A stretch of 64,000 nucleotides of DNA from Lethocerus indicus (lineage: Eukaryota; Arthropoda; Insecta; Hemiptera; Belostomatidae): contig JACDQD010000003.1 of assembly GCA_019843655.1 (NCBI GenBank), forward strand, positions 12,650,925 to 12,714,924, in the 5' to 3' direction. The translations under genes were made by a program, and so were the position numbers. Of this stretch, positions 52,418-64,000 are shown in pieces. The notes below the pieces were generated by a model. The model was not told where the DNA came from and made no database searches. It saw only the letters and a program-made list of their open reading frames with translations. Position 1 is the stretch's first letter, and each line of letters starts with the position of its first letter.

Positions 52418-54379
52418 TATCGTGTGACACACATACACATATATATGTGTGTATATGTGTTTCTTTCTTCAAATGCAAATGAGTTCTTAAATCAACAGAG
52501 AAATTGTTAAACATCTGTTACAGAATATATATTTGCAGAATGAGACAATAAGGCGTCCTGATTCGGTTTTTTCCCATCGATATAACCTATTCTTAATTTT
52601 GAATCTAGAATCTTAATATTAATTTGATAGAACACCGCTGAATATCTGTTACCGTGTATGATTTCATTCGTTGTTAGAAAATATGTTATTATGAATTACA
52701 TTTGCACGACTGTAAAGAGATTTGATTCGCATTATATTTGTCCGCAGTATGAACCATTACCTTCTAGCAGCTAGAGCTAACATGTATAGGAATGTATCTT
52801 ATTGTGGTAATAAAATTATTTATTTATTTGTACGGATATATTTTTAATGTCTGGCTAATACATAGAACCGGCCGAGCGGCAGAAGGCTGCTGCCCTTTGA
52901 TTTGGGCGTGTACAGATGAGTGGCTTCACCTGTCCCGCGTCCTCCGCCCACCGATGGCTCAACCCTTTTTTCTGTCCAAACTTTGCGCCCATCATTGTCC
53001 ACCGTTGTCCACCACCTGGCGGATACACCCGCCATATGCGGGCCCCGACCGGATTTCGGAGCAAATGGCAAATTTGTTGTACACAGGAAACGTTGATTTC
53101 TTTGTGTGCCCATTTTTGTCACGCCCAACGGTTAAATCGAGTATTAGATGCAAACGTAGTGTCTTCATAGTCAGAAATGTGGAAGTAACATTCCACGTCC
53201 GTTGGATTCTCCCCACGGGACCAGTGTGATACCAGTGACGCACTAACGGTAAAATTTCTGTAAAATTAATTGTATACGAACGATATTACACGATATTGTC
53301 CTTTTGTTGAATGAAATTGTTGGTCCACTGGTAATCAGGGAACATGAACAGCACTAATCGATTCCCGTTCCTGCCGATGGGGAGAAGACGAAACCCTAGC
53401 CCAATCCTCGAAGAAGCTAAGAGATAAAAGAACATGTCTCATATTTTATTTATGTTTTGAATTATGATGTACATCGGTTTTTTTAAATTTTGGCTTATTC
53501 TGTTACGAGGAAAACGGCATTAACATAATTACAATGAATTGAATCCGATAAACTTCAGTCCGTTCACAATTTGGGACTGAAGCGTTTTCAGGTACCCGAT
53601 CACTTTTCGGTTTTGTCTATGGAAAATTTCATCTTAAAAATTTAATCATGTAGTTGGTTAGCATAAAAACCCTTGGTAAGATAACAGTACAGTTAAGCGG
53701 ACATTAATTTATCTGCTGTTGACCGATGGGGAGAGTAAATACGGAGATAATTCTCTGGAGACTCTCCGATGGAGGGGATAGTGGGCGAGGGGGGTCGTGA
53801 TTGTTCAAAAATAATGTTTAAAGAACACTGGTTTAAATAACACCACGGAGCCATGTGACCTCTTATCTGTCCCTGATGTAACATCCATGAAATAATAACT
53901 GACATTACTAAAATACATTCAGCCTGAACCCGAAGTTACTGTACGATATATTTTATATCTCCATTAGTATAGGAAATGGACTGGGGAATGGATTTTTTCT
54001 TTCGGAAAAATTCCATAGCCTAATTGTTTTACAAATAATTTATTGAGACAACTGAAGGACCGCAAGGATGATGTCCTCGCAGTTAGTTGGGAGCACCAAG
54101 AAATAAACTGTATTTGTGTGTTCAGTAGACCAGTGTTCATATTAATGTATTTCGTTGATATATTTCAAGTTGATAAATGCTGTACTATGCCCCACCCCCT
54201 CAAACTAACCGAGGCAGTGAACCGGGTGTCATTTTAAATTCCAATAATCCCAAGTGACGTCTTAAATGCGGCCTTCTGTATGTGAGTTGAGTTCTTGGGT
54301 TTCGAGTATCGACATATTTTCGATTATTCCATCTAGTATTATACATATTTGTAGTAAGCTTGATATTATTTATGCATGG

Positions 54380-54381
<2 letters not shown>
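52418..54381. other. Gene-free stretch
   Basis: A palindromic CA/TA/TG microsatellite at about 52428-52461 and a GC-rich island at about 52860-53240. Open frames on both strands of the island (up to 145 codons) have no recognised domain. Confidence 0.5.

Positions 54382-54436
<55 letters not shown>
54382..54436. repeat. (TA)n microsatellite
   Basis: About 27 uninterrupted TA units. Confidence 0.96.
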
Positions 54437-54440
<4 letters not shown>

Positions 54441-57400
54441 TAAACTACGCATAAAAACCATATAACATTTGAAATGATAAGCTTTGTGGCATTTCTATGG
54501 TATCACCAAATTATTTTTTGGGGTACATACAAGTTAATCTTATTGTATAGTGGTGTTTTATGAGGAGACTGCCGGACCACTGTGAATTCTCGATTGGGGC
54601 TCCTGATTTATATTATAGCCGCTACAGATTAGGCTCGGTGGTAATCCCGTCGCCGGAGCGAATGGCACACTCCAAGCCGGGAGTGGCCCCCGCCTGCCAC
54701 GTAGTAGGGATCAAAACAAAAATACCGAGGTAAGCTATCGCCTTTTTATAGTGGCAGTAATCTGTGCAATCATTTCACACCTGTACTAATAAGAGGTCGA
54801 GGCTGAGGGCAGGGACCGAGGGGAAGAAAAAAAGGGGAATTTTTTGCGGATAAAATGTAGCGGGACACGCCCCTGGGCCGGATCATCAATAAAGCGATTT
54901 AACCTCCCCTCGGGCTTTTTTTACGCATTCCCGCAGTTGACACAACCCCGCCCAGTGTACAGTTAGGCGAGGGGCCAGGGAGCCGCTCCTCCCGTTTTTT
55001 ATGTCCGGGTTCGATGAACTGCTCCACCCCTCATGGGGGTCCTACCAGGTAAGAAGTTGACCTTAATATCTTCCCTTTATTAAGGTTCTTTTTTATGGGG
55101 CGCGCTAACAGCCGCCACAATAGCGGCGGATTAGTTCCCGCAATCCCTCCGCATACCGCTTGTTAAATCTGACTTTAAGTATCTTCATCTACAGTCAAAG
55201 AGGGGTAAACTCAGGTGCCCTCGGCCCGATATAAACAAAACCTGTCGTATTCACCCGACTTATTTATCAGAAAATAAGATCATTAAATCATCGATTTTTC
55301 GCCATCGCGTAATAGTGTATTGACTAATCGATACTGATCGATATTTTAATAATAAAGTAACAGTACTGTAATTGGTGCTTAGGATGGACATAGGACCAAA
55401 GTAATCTTTCGTTGATGACATTTTTTAGTCGACATTCCTTTATCCACTAAATACAATTGTTTGTTTTTTCATAAGTTGCGTACGCGTCAATTTACTCTTG
55501 ATGACTTCTAATATCTTCCTTCAGTCCTTCGAGGTTTGCATTATTATACCGGCTGCCTCCAGTATATCGGAAACAGGGAGAGCCGTCGGGGAGAGGTCGC
55601 AATTTGTTTTCGGGGGCTAAAACGCGGAAATATCTCCGGTTAAGGGGATACCGACTGCGCAACCGGATGGAGACATCGCGTGCAGGACTCGGAAGGTTGG
55701 CAAACACAGCTTGGCACCTCCCGGGGCTCACCTGGATCCAGCAGATGCCCAAACTCGAGAATTACCTTGTCCCAAACCTTTAGCCAACAGCTTGCTTTGC
55801 GACAATCGACAAATAAGTATTTCATATTATTACGACGGTCAAGAAACCCTTTTGTGAAAGTTTGGGGCCGCGGGTGTTCTGGATATTATAACCCGTGTGG
55901 TACTTGGTCGCTTGGTAGTAGTCATCAGATTGAACTTTATACTCATAAATACTTTAGACTCATAGCTTTATATTTGGTAAGATTATATCAATTAACTCTT
56001 CATCTGTTTGAACAAATTGAAGAAAACAAAGAAACATTCATCAAATTAGCCAGCGTTTTTTCGACGGAACGCGAAAATGGGTTATCCTTTGTGCTCCTCG
56101 GGGCTTAAAACAAGAGAGACGGGTCGACGGGCTCTGGGGTCAAAGCCCCCGACCCATGAACAGCCCACCGCCAATTTACCTGCCCCTGCCACTCTCCCAT
56201 AAATCTAAACCTTTATTTGCAACACGGAGTATAAGAAGGTATTAGTGGGACCAAAGAAAGGCTTACGATTTATTGACTTGTTGAAAGCCAAAATTTGGAA
56301 TTTCGAAAATATTTTTATAACAGACACAACCGTTATTTGAACTGAATTGAATATTTATTCTGCACTGCTTTCTAGTGAGTCACTTTCCCTATGTTACCTT
56401 CTTACTCATAGGTCGATTTTAACCCTTAGAACATATCCATAGGAGTGAATCAAAATGAGGAGTATGCAGATCGTCAAACGAGTGGCGACTACTTATTTCT
56501 GAGAAATATAACACGACAAACGTGGAGCATTGCATTTTACATAATCACTCGTGCGCTCCTCACTTCAGGTCCGGTTTCAGTGAATTTTATTACGTTTTTC
56601 AATCAGAATGAGCATTGGATGTAATTTTAGTTTAGTATGACTTGCGTTAAGATAGCGACATCTTGAACCAAATGATTATTTATACCAGAGACTCATCATG
56701 GCGAAGACGGCGAGGTTATGGGAAGCCATCATTCCTACTTCGGTTTCTTCCAATTCTTCTCGAAATACCGCACGAATAACGATTATTTGTAAATATCTGG
56801 ATTTTAAGGGACGTCTATTTTTATGTTTTCGGTTTTTCAATAATCGGTGATTATTGCGGCCTTTTTCAAAACTGCATCTTTCGCACGGTCACATTTCAGC
56901 CCCCTTCCTTGCGGTCGCACGGGGAAACCACCTGCACCGAATATGGAATTTGGGTCAATAGCGGACCGGGCAAAATGTTATCGTCGCCTTTAAAATAATT
57001 TTCGGTCGAACACAAAAACCCCTCGAGGATGGATGGGGTCCAGGTAAAATTTTTTTTCCGCTCCCGGTTTCTGGATTATGTGCTCACAACCCTTTGAGAG
57101 TTTTCCTGCGAAAAAGTCGGGCTGCGGGGGTCACCTGCCACCGCCTTTGTCCGCGACATCTGGCCAAACCCTTTTGTGCATATCCGAGCCCAGCGTCCGG
57201 TCCCACTCCTTATTCCTGAAAATAGACTATTTTTCTTCTCCAGAAACGGTGCGCTACATAACGGCGATACTCGTTCAGACGGAATATTTGCGAACGTTTT
57301 GAATTATAACATTACAACAACCTTCACTGTAAAAATAATAATTACAATACTTCATGTATCTAAATAGCTTATTGCATCTTTATTGCTTGGGGTAAAATAG

Positions 57401-58761
57401 AACAATAAAGGTGAAATTTAGTACTGTTAAATTACTCCTGGATATTTTATAAACGGATCAATAAAAAAAATTACATAAAATATTATTTTCCCATAATTTT
57501 ATGAATATAATTACCGATGGATGGGTAAATGTCAACACATCGTCATTCCAGTCTCGCGTTGCCATCGTAATGTAAAATAAAATGAAGTTATCACAAGCGG
57601 TGCCTTCCTTCTTAGGAAATTGCTTTTTTTTGGCTCGCTTTTTAACACGTTGTTAATAGGTTGTAACTAAAACCATAAAGGATATTTACACGAATAACAT
57701 TTTCTATTCAGTGAAAGAAAGAGCACGAGACTTTTTCATAGGGGGAATTAAGCGAAATTCCTTACAAGCGAAATAGACTTCCGGTACGGGGCTTGGCATC
57801 GGAAAATAGGGGATGTTTTCTGTACCGGTGAGCCTTAATAGTAGCGGCGCACAAAAGTGTCCACCCGAACAACCCGGATTTGGAATAGTCCTTTCGGAAA
57901 GTAATGCCCATTCAATCGGGGGTTTTATCTTATTTTCCCGCTCCTGAAACCAGCGTGAAATGTCCTCTCTACCGTCTCACCCGACCGATCTCGCTTACGG
58001 CTCAATTACGCCGCCGGCTCTTGTAGGCCCCTTTTCAGTTCTTCTGGCCGCAAAAGAAGGAGTATACAAACTGAAATAATATTTGTCGATTCAAAAATTT
58101 TAAACTGAATTCCACTGTATGAACTGTCCGTAATGAAAAATGATTCAGTTCAATTAATTTAACTCCGTGGATCGGAAACATACTTCACGGGATCTAAATC
58201 TTCAGCATGTCGGTTGCCGATGAATCGTCTGCTGACAGAATGCTTCAGCGGCAGCCCATGTCCAAGTCACTTTTACTGCTCCGTCCACTTTACTGTGGGC
58301 GAATTACGATGGCAATGTGAAATATATAGGATATCTGGCGATATCCCCGATAACAGGTACAAACCGATAAATATTTAAGTTATATATTTATAATAGATAT
58401 ATAAAAAACACAAGGTATTAACAACACCAATCGACAGCAATTTGCACCAGTGTTTATCTATGATTTGAGAAAATTTTGTATCCGATTGACAAAAATGTTT
58501 GCAATCACGGCGTTGAACCAACATTTTTAGAATTCTCTTTCAAATTTTGCAAAACGACTATATTTCGCCGAGTAGTTTTGGGGCGGGCTCTAATCTGTAC
58601 TCGGATTTCCTAATTTTTATTGGCAGGCCGAATGAAAATAGACGTTCGAGTAACGAGCGGTTTTCCCGACGTGAACGGCCGAGAGAGTACTTTCACGGGG
58701 CGGGGCAGTGAGTGTGTGAGCCCCAGCCAGACGAGTTATTTCCAGTGGCTTATCCCGGCCG
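54437..58761. other. Gene-free stretch with GC-rich islands
   Basis: Islands at about 54600-55250, 55500-56170, 56880-57200, 57720-58080 and 58570-58860. The 55500-56170 island contains an exon-like minus-strand frame (see findings). No gene recognised. Confidence 0.5.
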
Positions 58762-58790
58762 GTGCCAGTTGCCAGTTGCCAGTTGCCAGT
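58762..58790. repeat. Short tandem repeat of GCCAGTT
   Basis: Four nearly perfect copies of a 7-bp unit inside a GC-rich island. Confidence 0.9.
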
Positions 58791-61700
58791 CGAGACGTCT
58801 CAAACACCTCTTGGGGCGTCCTCAGGCCCAGACGGTAACGTCTCATCTGGCGTCCACCTCAATCGCTGAAACCGGAGAAGCAGACTTTCAGAGTTCCAAT
58901 CAGTACTTACTTTTTACTTGGGCTTAATGTAAGCGGGCACTTGTTTCAAGAAATGGCCTTTATATTAGCGTGTAGCAAACAGAAAAGTAAACATATAAAT
59001 ACAGAAATTGTATCTTTAATTTTTATATATAAATTGTATTTGTGAACCAAAAAAGAACTGTGTACAGTTTGTTATATTGGGACTATGACTACTGAAATTA
59101 AATAAAGAGATTAATTAAAATAATTTCTATTCCAAATATCGCGTATATAATGTAATTATCGGAGCTACTAGAAATAAATATTTTAATATCCGAAACGCGT
59201 CGAAATTATAAAAATTTAAATTAGTATAATTGCGCTACAACTATTCTGCTACAGGCAACCGCGCGATTGTTAGCGAGCTTTCAACATCTCGGGGGTTATT
59301 GTAAAAACAGACTACATTCAAATCGGCTTCAATGAACGATATCACCATCCCCCATCGTTTTAAAACGCCGAAAGGGCCCATCAAAGTTTTGAAATATTGG
59401 CGAAGAATATATTTGAAGCGACCAGTTTACAGCCTTTGGACGTACAATACTTAACGAGTGTTACGAATAATAGCAACTTATTGAGTCCTCGCCTTCGATC
59501 GGGTAATCGCGAAGATAATTCCAACACGATTGCACCTGCAGTTGTAACATCCGCTCCTTCTGCAGTCAAAGGTAGGGGTATTAAGATATGTACGGGCCGC
59601 TGTTGGAAAGGTCGCAGTTTCTTGTGTGCTTTAATCCAAAGGAGCTCGGTGGTGGGATTGGACCCGGCTATTGGATAGACCTACTCGACGGTCTTCATTC
59701 CCTAGAGAGTTTGGCCGGGGCCAGAAAGAGGCGGACAGAAAGGGATGGACGGACGGACGGTCGGGGGTGGGAAAAAAATGCAAACAGGCCAACTCTTTGG
59801 CGCTTTTAAAAAGGGAGTCGTGTTACGAGCGTTAAGTGCGCGCCTGGGAAAGGGCGTACCTGCGCCATTGTTGCTCCTCGCCCACTCCCGCCCCCACCCA
59901 CGACCCCTTTCACCGGCTCGGCCAGCTCCGCTCTTCCTTACCGACAACCGACAGGTCTCTGCAAATATCCGCCACTTTGTAGACCCGCGGGCTTCTTTAC
60001 CTACTACTTAGCACCAGACCCTCTATTGCAAAATATCAATACCCACGGTGTTCGACTGTTCGACAGAGGTTTCAAACATAAAATTAATGAAGGGAGTCTC
60101 TAGATTGTCCGACTATTCCCACTGAATTCCCAAAAGTAATGTTCCCATTAAATAGAATACTATTCCCGAGGATAAGAGAAATAAATGTCATTTCCTAAAA
60201 TGGGGTAATATTAAGGTGCCCCACTCGTTTGCTGACGATGTCGAGAAACCGGTACAACTTAGTATTCAATCGGTAGCATAAGAATAATATAAAGGTAAAT
60301 TGCGTTAGAAGGTTATTCATTTTGATATCTCGAACCTCTTTTGGTTTCCTGTTCTTCATTTATTGGCATTTACCTCGCTTACCCTTTGTGCTGTGTTAGT
60401 GTTGTTATTAGGTCAACCTTGCAGGTTTTTTGGGGCGGAGAGTCTCATAGGTAAAAACCACCAACTTGACTTTTTCAGTTCAGTGGAGCATTATGTCGCA
60501 GGTAGAATGGGCTCTCACGAGAGCTCTGAATCGAGAAGATTACAAAAGGCGGGCGAGTCTAGTACTCTGATACGAATTATGCAGTTATTTGCGTTAAAAA
60601 ATCAATGTATTTTTCTAAAATACATACAGAGCATGCACAGAATGATGCTTTTGAGAATGGAGGTCCAGGAATTCGGTAACAAAGTAATACTTGGGGGTGG
60701 CTCTTGACATCTCGTGTAGTGTATAACTTAGAGCGTACGGTAAACAAATAAATAAAGGGTTACAGTGAGTGGTAAAATATGGTTTACATTCCGTCGAAGG
60801 TGTGAGAACGTTTCAAAACTTGGGTCTGTCTTATTGGGGGAGTCTTATTTTTACGGGCGCGGAGCAAAAAGGAGCGGCCATATTGATCAGCGGCTCTCAA
60901 TTGGCTCTTGGCGGTCCCAGTTTTTGTCAACCAAATGTATTCGGACCGCCGGAAGGAGTTCCACCCACAGTTTTTGTAGTCGTTAAGTACACAAGTCGAA
61001 TTTTTGAGAAAGTGCCCCAACCGGGGTGTCGGTTTTTGCCGCCTCGTTCAGCCTCTCCCTGATACCGAATTCTACCCAACTCTTACCCCTTTCTAAAACA
61101 TCTGAAACACCGAACTGGCCTCTGGGGCAAAGGCAGGCCGGGAGAAGCCCCAGTAAATAGTATTCGACCGGGACGAGAAAAGCCTAGAAACGTTTATGGC
61201 CTAGCGGTGGTCATAAACGTGGCCCGTGCCTGGGTCTTTTCTGAATTTTACGGCTCGTCCGGCCTGACACAATTTAGGATTTGACTTTTCGTAGAAGCCA
61301 CAGATACGCGCAACCGCTCATATTGTCATGAATACGTCGAAAAAAAACAGCTATATACGACGGAGAAAAGGTAGAACGTGTACGGCTCAATTTCGATGTT
61401 CCGGCAAGGGCCGGATTGTTATACAATCATGATATGCATTAATTTCAACAGATAAATTAATTAATACATTATTCTTTCTAATAATGTGCATATTATTTGT
61501 CCAAATTACTGTAAGTGACAGTTTCAAATACAAAAACAAAATTATACCGTATGAGTCACTTTGGCACATGGGATGCTGTGAATATTTCATATTCACTCTG
61601 CTAATACTACTGAATAACATCAATAACGATCAAAGCGCATAACGGCGACAAATCTACAATATTATGATTGAAATATAAGGTTGTAAAAATCAATAAATTA

Positions 61701-64000
61701 CGAGTAGAAAAAGAGAGGGCGGAAAGGTTCGGAGCGGAACACGAGGAAGAAAAAATAAGTGCCAGTGACACCGAAACTTGTTCCGAAGGCAAAGGGTTCT
61801 TCACTACAGCCCTGAGGGGGCAAAAAAGTCCAGTACAATACAAAACCGTATTTATTCGGCCGAGTCACAGTTACGTGATCATAGAGCAACGTGTACCGTT
61901 GGAAAATATTGTAGGTCAGTGTGGAATAACAGGACGCCGGCTTTTTTTGGGCTTCGGTCCCTTGCGACCCCCTAAACTGACATAACGGAGCGACGTCAAA
62001 AGGCGCCGGCCACTCCCTAAATTATGTAATACCCTTATTTTTTCTCAAGACTTTAATTCACCGGCCGAAGCAACCTGCCGTTATGTATGGAATATAGAGA
62101 ATATATAGAATATCGAAATTTAAACTTCGATTCTGTACAATGTGCTTCCCAGGATGAAAACTAAAGGATAGGCTAGATCTTGCCGTCAGTAGTAGTTGTC
62201 AGAGATTTGTTAGAGTAAAGGATAAATCCTCGAGAAGGATAGACCTTCTCGTAACTAACTAATAAACTATAAAGAAATACTATTCTTAAAATGGCCTGAT
62301 AAATCGGTTCATTATTCTGAAAATTGATTACTTAATAATTGAGTCCATAATTCATGATCTATGACTTTCATCGTGTACGTAAAAGTTAAAAATATCGTTT
62401 CGATGCTAAACCAAAGTTATAACCGAAATTCCAGTCTTTTTGAGTGCGGTGTTCTTTTTTCGTGCCGAAAATAATGGACGATTTAATAGAAAGACCGCGG
62501 GATGTGCTATCTAAAAACAACATGTTTGCACTCCGATAGCAAAGTTGACGTCAGAGGTAAAGGTTGAGTAAGGTCTAGGGCTTCAAAAGATAGAACTATA
62601 GATCTATCTATATCTTGAATAAGGGTACAGATATCCTCTGTTTGTATTGGTTTTCCCCACTAACGCTACAAATGCCAACGTACACAAGAAACTCAGTGTA
62701 AAACACTCGGGGCGATAAAGGGAGGGCTTGTATTTTAAAATGGGCCAAGTATATAATTCAATTTTTAGTCGCTCGAAACTGCTTCGGCTACGGGGTCCCT
62801 GGACCGGGTACGTTAAAAATGTTGTGGGATTTATTTCTATCTACAAAAGTAACTCGATAAATTTATGAATTTATATTTATCATTACAGCTACAATCCAGT
62901 TGGTACAAAAACCAAAGAGTTTTAGCTAAATTACTTCAGAATTTACAATGAATAATACAATATTTGACGTGGGCGACTAGAACAAGGAATGGAAATTTGC
63001 AAAAATGTAAGACACATTCTAGCTTCCATGCATAATTTGTTTTAAATTTTATATTTGTTTTGTATGTTAAATGACGTAATCGGAATTCCAATCGTGGAAC
63101 CGTTTCGGAATTTCCCATCGTATCCCCTTTCTTTTCTGCTTTATTCGACCATAATGCATGCACAACTATGCAGTAGGAAGAATAAAGGGTTAAAAGGTGG
63201 CGGTCGGGTTACCGAATACTATTTGTCTATTCATAGGCACAGAAGTTGGGTTCGGGTCGTTGCACTAAATACAACAGACTAACTGAACGGACCCTGACTT
63301 TATATGGCCCCTCCTATATTTTGCCAGCAGAAAAGGGTGCTCAAACCCGGCTTACCGCACCAAAATGCTGTTAACTTGCAAAGTTCTGACTAAAAATTAT
63401 GATCCTAAACCGGTCAGGTAAAGCCATTGAAAAGGAGCTTAAGATGTTACCCTCAACACTCGATCTTCGCCCTTCACAAGCTGCCGCTGTCCAAACATGC
63501 TGCGCGAAAGTTAAATAGCAAGCCTTATCGCAATTTTATAAGAGTAAGAAGAAAAAGTTAGAAACAAATAAAAAACGGATTAGTGATTATGTTCGATATC
63601 TGGCATAATTAAAGTTAAAGCCTAGTTTTCACGCCTTTCCTTTCTTGCGACTTGTATTTCAATTTGATGTTCATCAGGAATATTCCCTTCATCCGATAAC
63701 CGATATATCGTTATTATTCAACCCATACAGCTTCGTCATAGGCGAGATAAAGCGAAACGGTTACACGAAAAAGTAAGTAATTCCTGAAAACAACAATCCG
63801 AGGCCGCGATTGTCCTACGCAAAGAAATGTCGTTAGGGAGAACGAAAATGGGACCAAAAGAGTACTCGGCAGGGGTCAGAGGCGATCTCCCGGGGCGACA
63901 CTGCCACAAACCTTCTAAGATCAATCATTTCTCCAACCCCTGAGAGAAGGAGTATGTCTATGTTGAGGACTTGTGCTGAGGGAAGCCAGATGTCAAACAA
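58791..64000. other. Gene-free stretch to window end
   Basis: GC-rich islands at about 59560-60010, 60820-61260, 61720-62000 and 63180-63350. An inverted CGTTTATG/CATAAACG pair (61191-61219) and an 8-bp perfect hairpin (62231-62251) are listed as findings. No recognisable gene. Confidence 0.5.
60232..60256 (+). repeat. Hammerhead-bearing repeat, copy I (deleted)
   Basis: CTGACGA, then TGTCGA, then GAAACCGGTA. The core blocks are in order, but the 3' strand of stem II is missing and the triplet is GUA. A weak, short match. Confidence 0.3.

Noticed and set aside
52792..53229. Plus-strand frame of 145 codons with a true ATG
   Set aside because: A hydrophobic AT-driven start fused to an island with open frames on both strands. 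No family signal.
60363..60707. Plus-strand frame of 114 codons with a signal-peptide-like start
   Set aside because: It begins at TTG, has no ATG at the hydrophobic segment, no recognised family and no supporting splice sites.

Overview
This window reads as insect nuclear DNA: about 40% G+C, many (TA)n and (GA)n microsatellites, dispersed decayed repeats, GT-AG introns, and no operons or dense gene packing. One protein-coding gene is recognisable with confidence, an orthologue of the gap gene hunchback (hb), on the minus strand. I reconstruct it as one non-coding first exon (about 20635-20781) and three coding exons (17366-17199, 17014-16530, 16320-14901). All junctions are GT-AG and in phase, and the predicted protein has 690 residues. 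It carries eight C2H2 zinc fingers: two N-terminal, four in the diagnostic central block and two at the C-terminus. Two extra N-terminal fingers argue against a Drosophila-like fly. I cannot name the insect order from this sequence.

Layout. 1-14384 lies downstream of hb. It holds no recognisable gene but contains (TA)n tracts, a 36-bp duplicated motif (3239-3344), a pre-miRNA-like hairpin (7581-7640) and a degenerate tandem array with about 650-bp spacing (11090-12930). 14385-20781 is the hb transcription unit, with a 3.26-kb first intron that contains GC-rich patches. 20782-64000 lies upstream of hb. It is over 43 kb without a recognisable gene, in which AT-rich DNA alternates with compact GC- and CpG-rich islands of roughly 200-600 bp. 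A large gene-poor flank around a developmental regulator suits a cis-regulatory landscape, but that is inference.

The most unusual find is a dispersed repeat family. Its two best copies (3621-3832 plus; 52231-52417 minus) carry a hammerhead-ribozyme-like core: CUGAAGA, a short stem II, GAAA, the self-complementary ACCGGU, a GUC cleavage triplet, and a 4-bp stem I (GCUA/UAGC). At least six more decayed or partial copies lie across the window. Arms related to GGTATTCCAA flank the core, on opposite sides in different copies, which suggests inverted termini. Hammerheads are known in Penelope-like elements and retrozymes; I see no reverse transcriptase here, so these would be non-autonomous or truncated copies. 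The core has one extra U before stem II compared with the strict consensus, so activity is not assured.

Other than hb, the open reading frames look like chance, low-complexity or antisense frames. A few that look somewhat protein-like are listed as findings, not genes.
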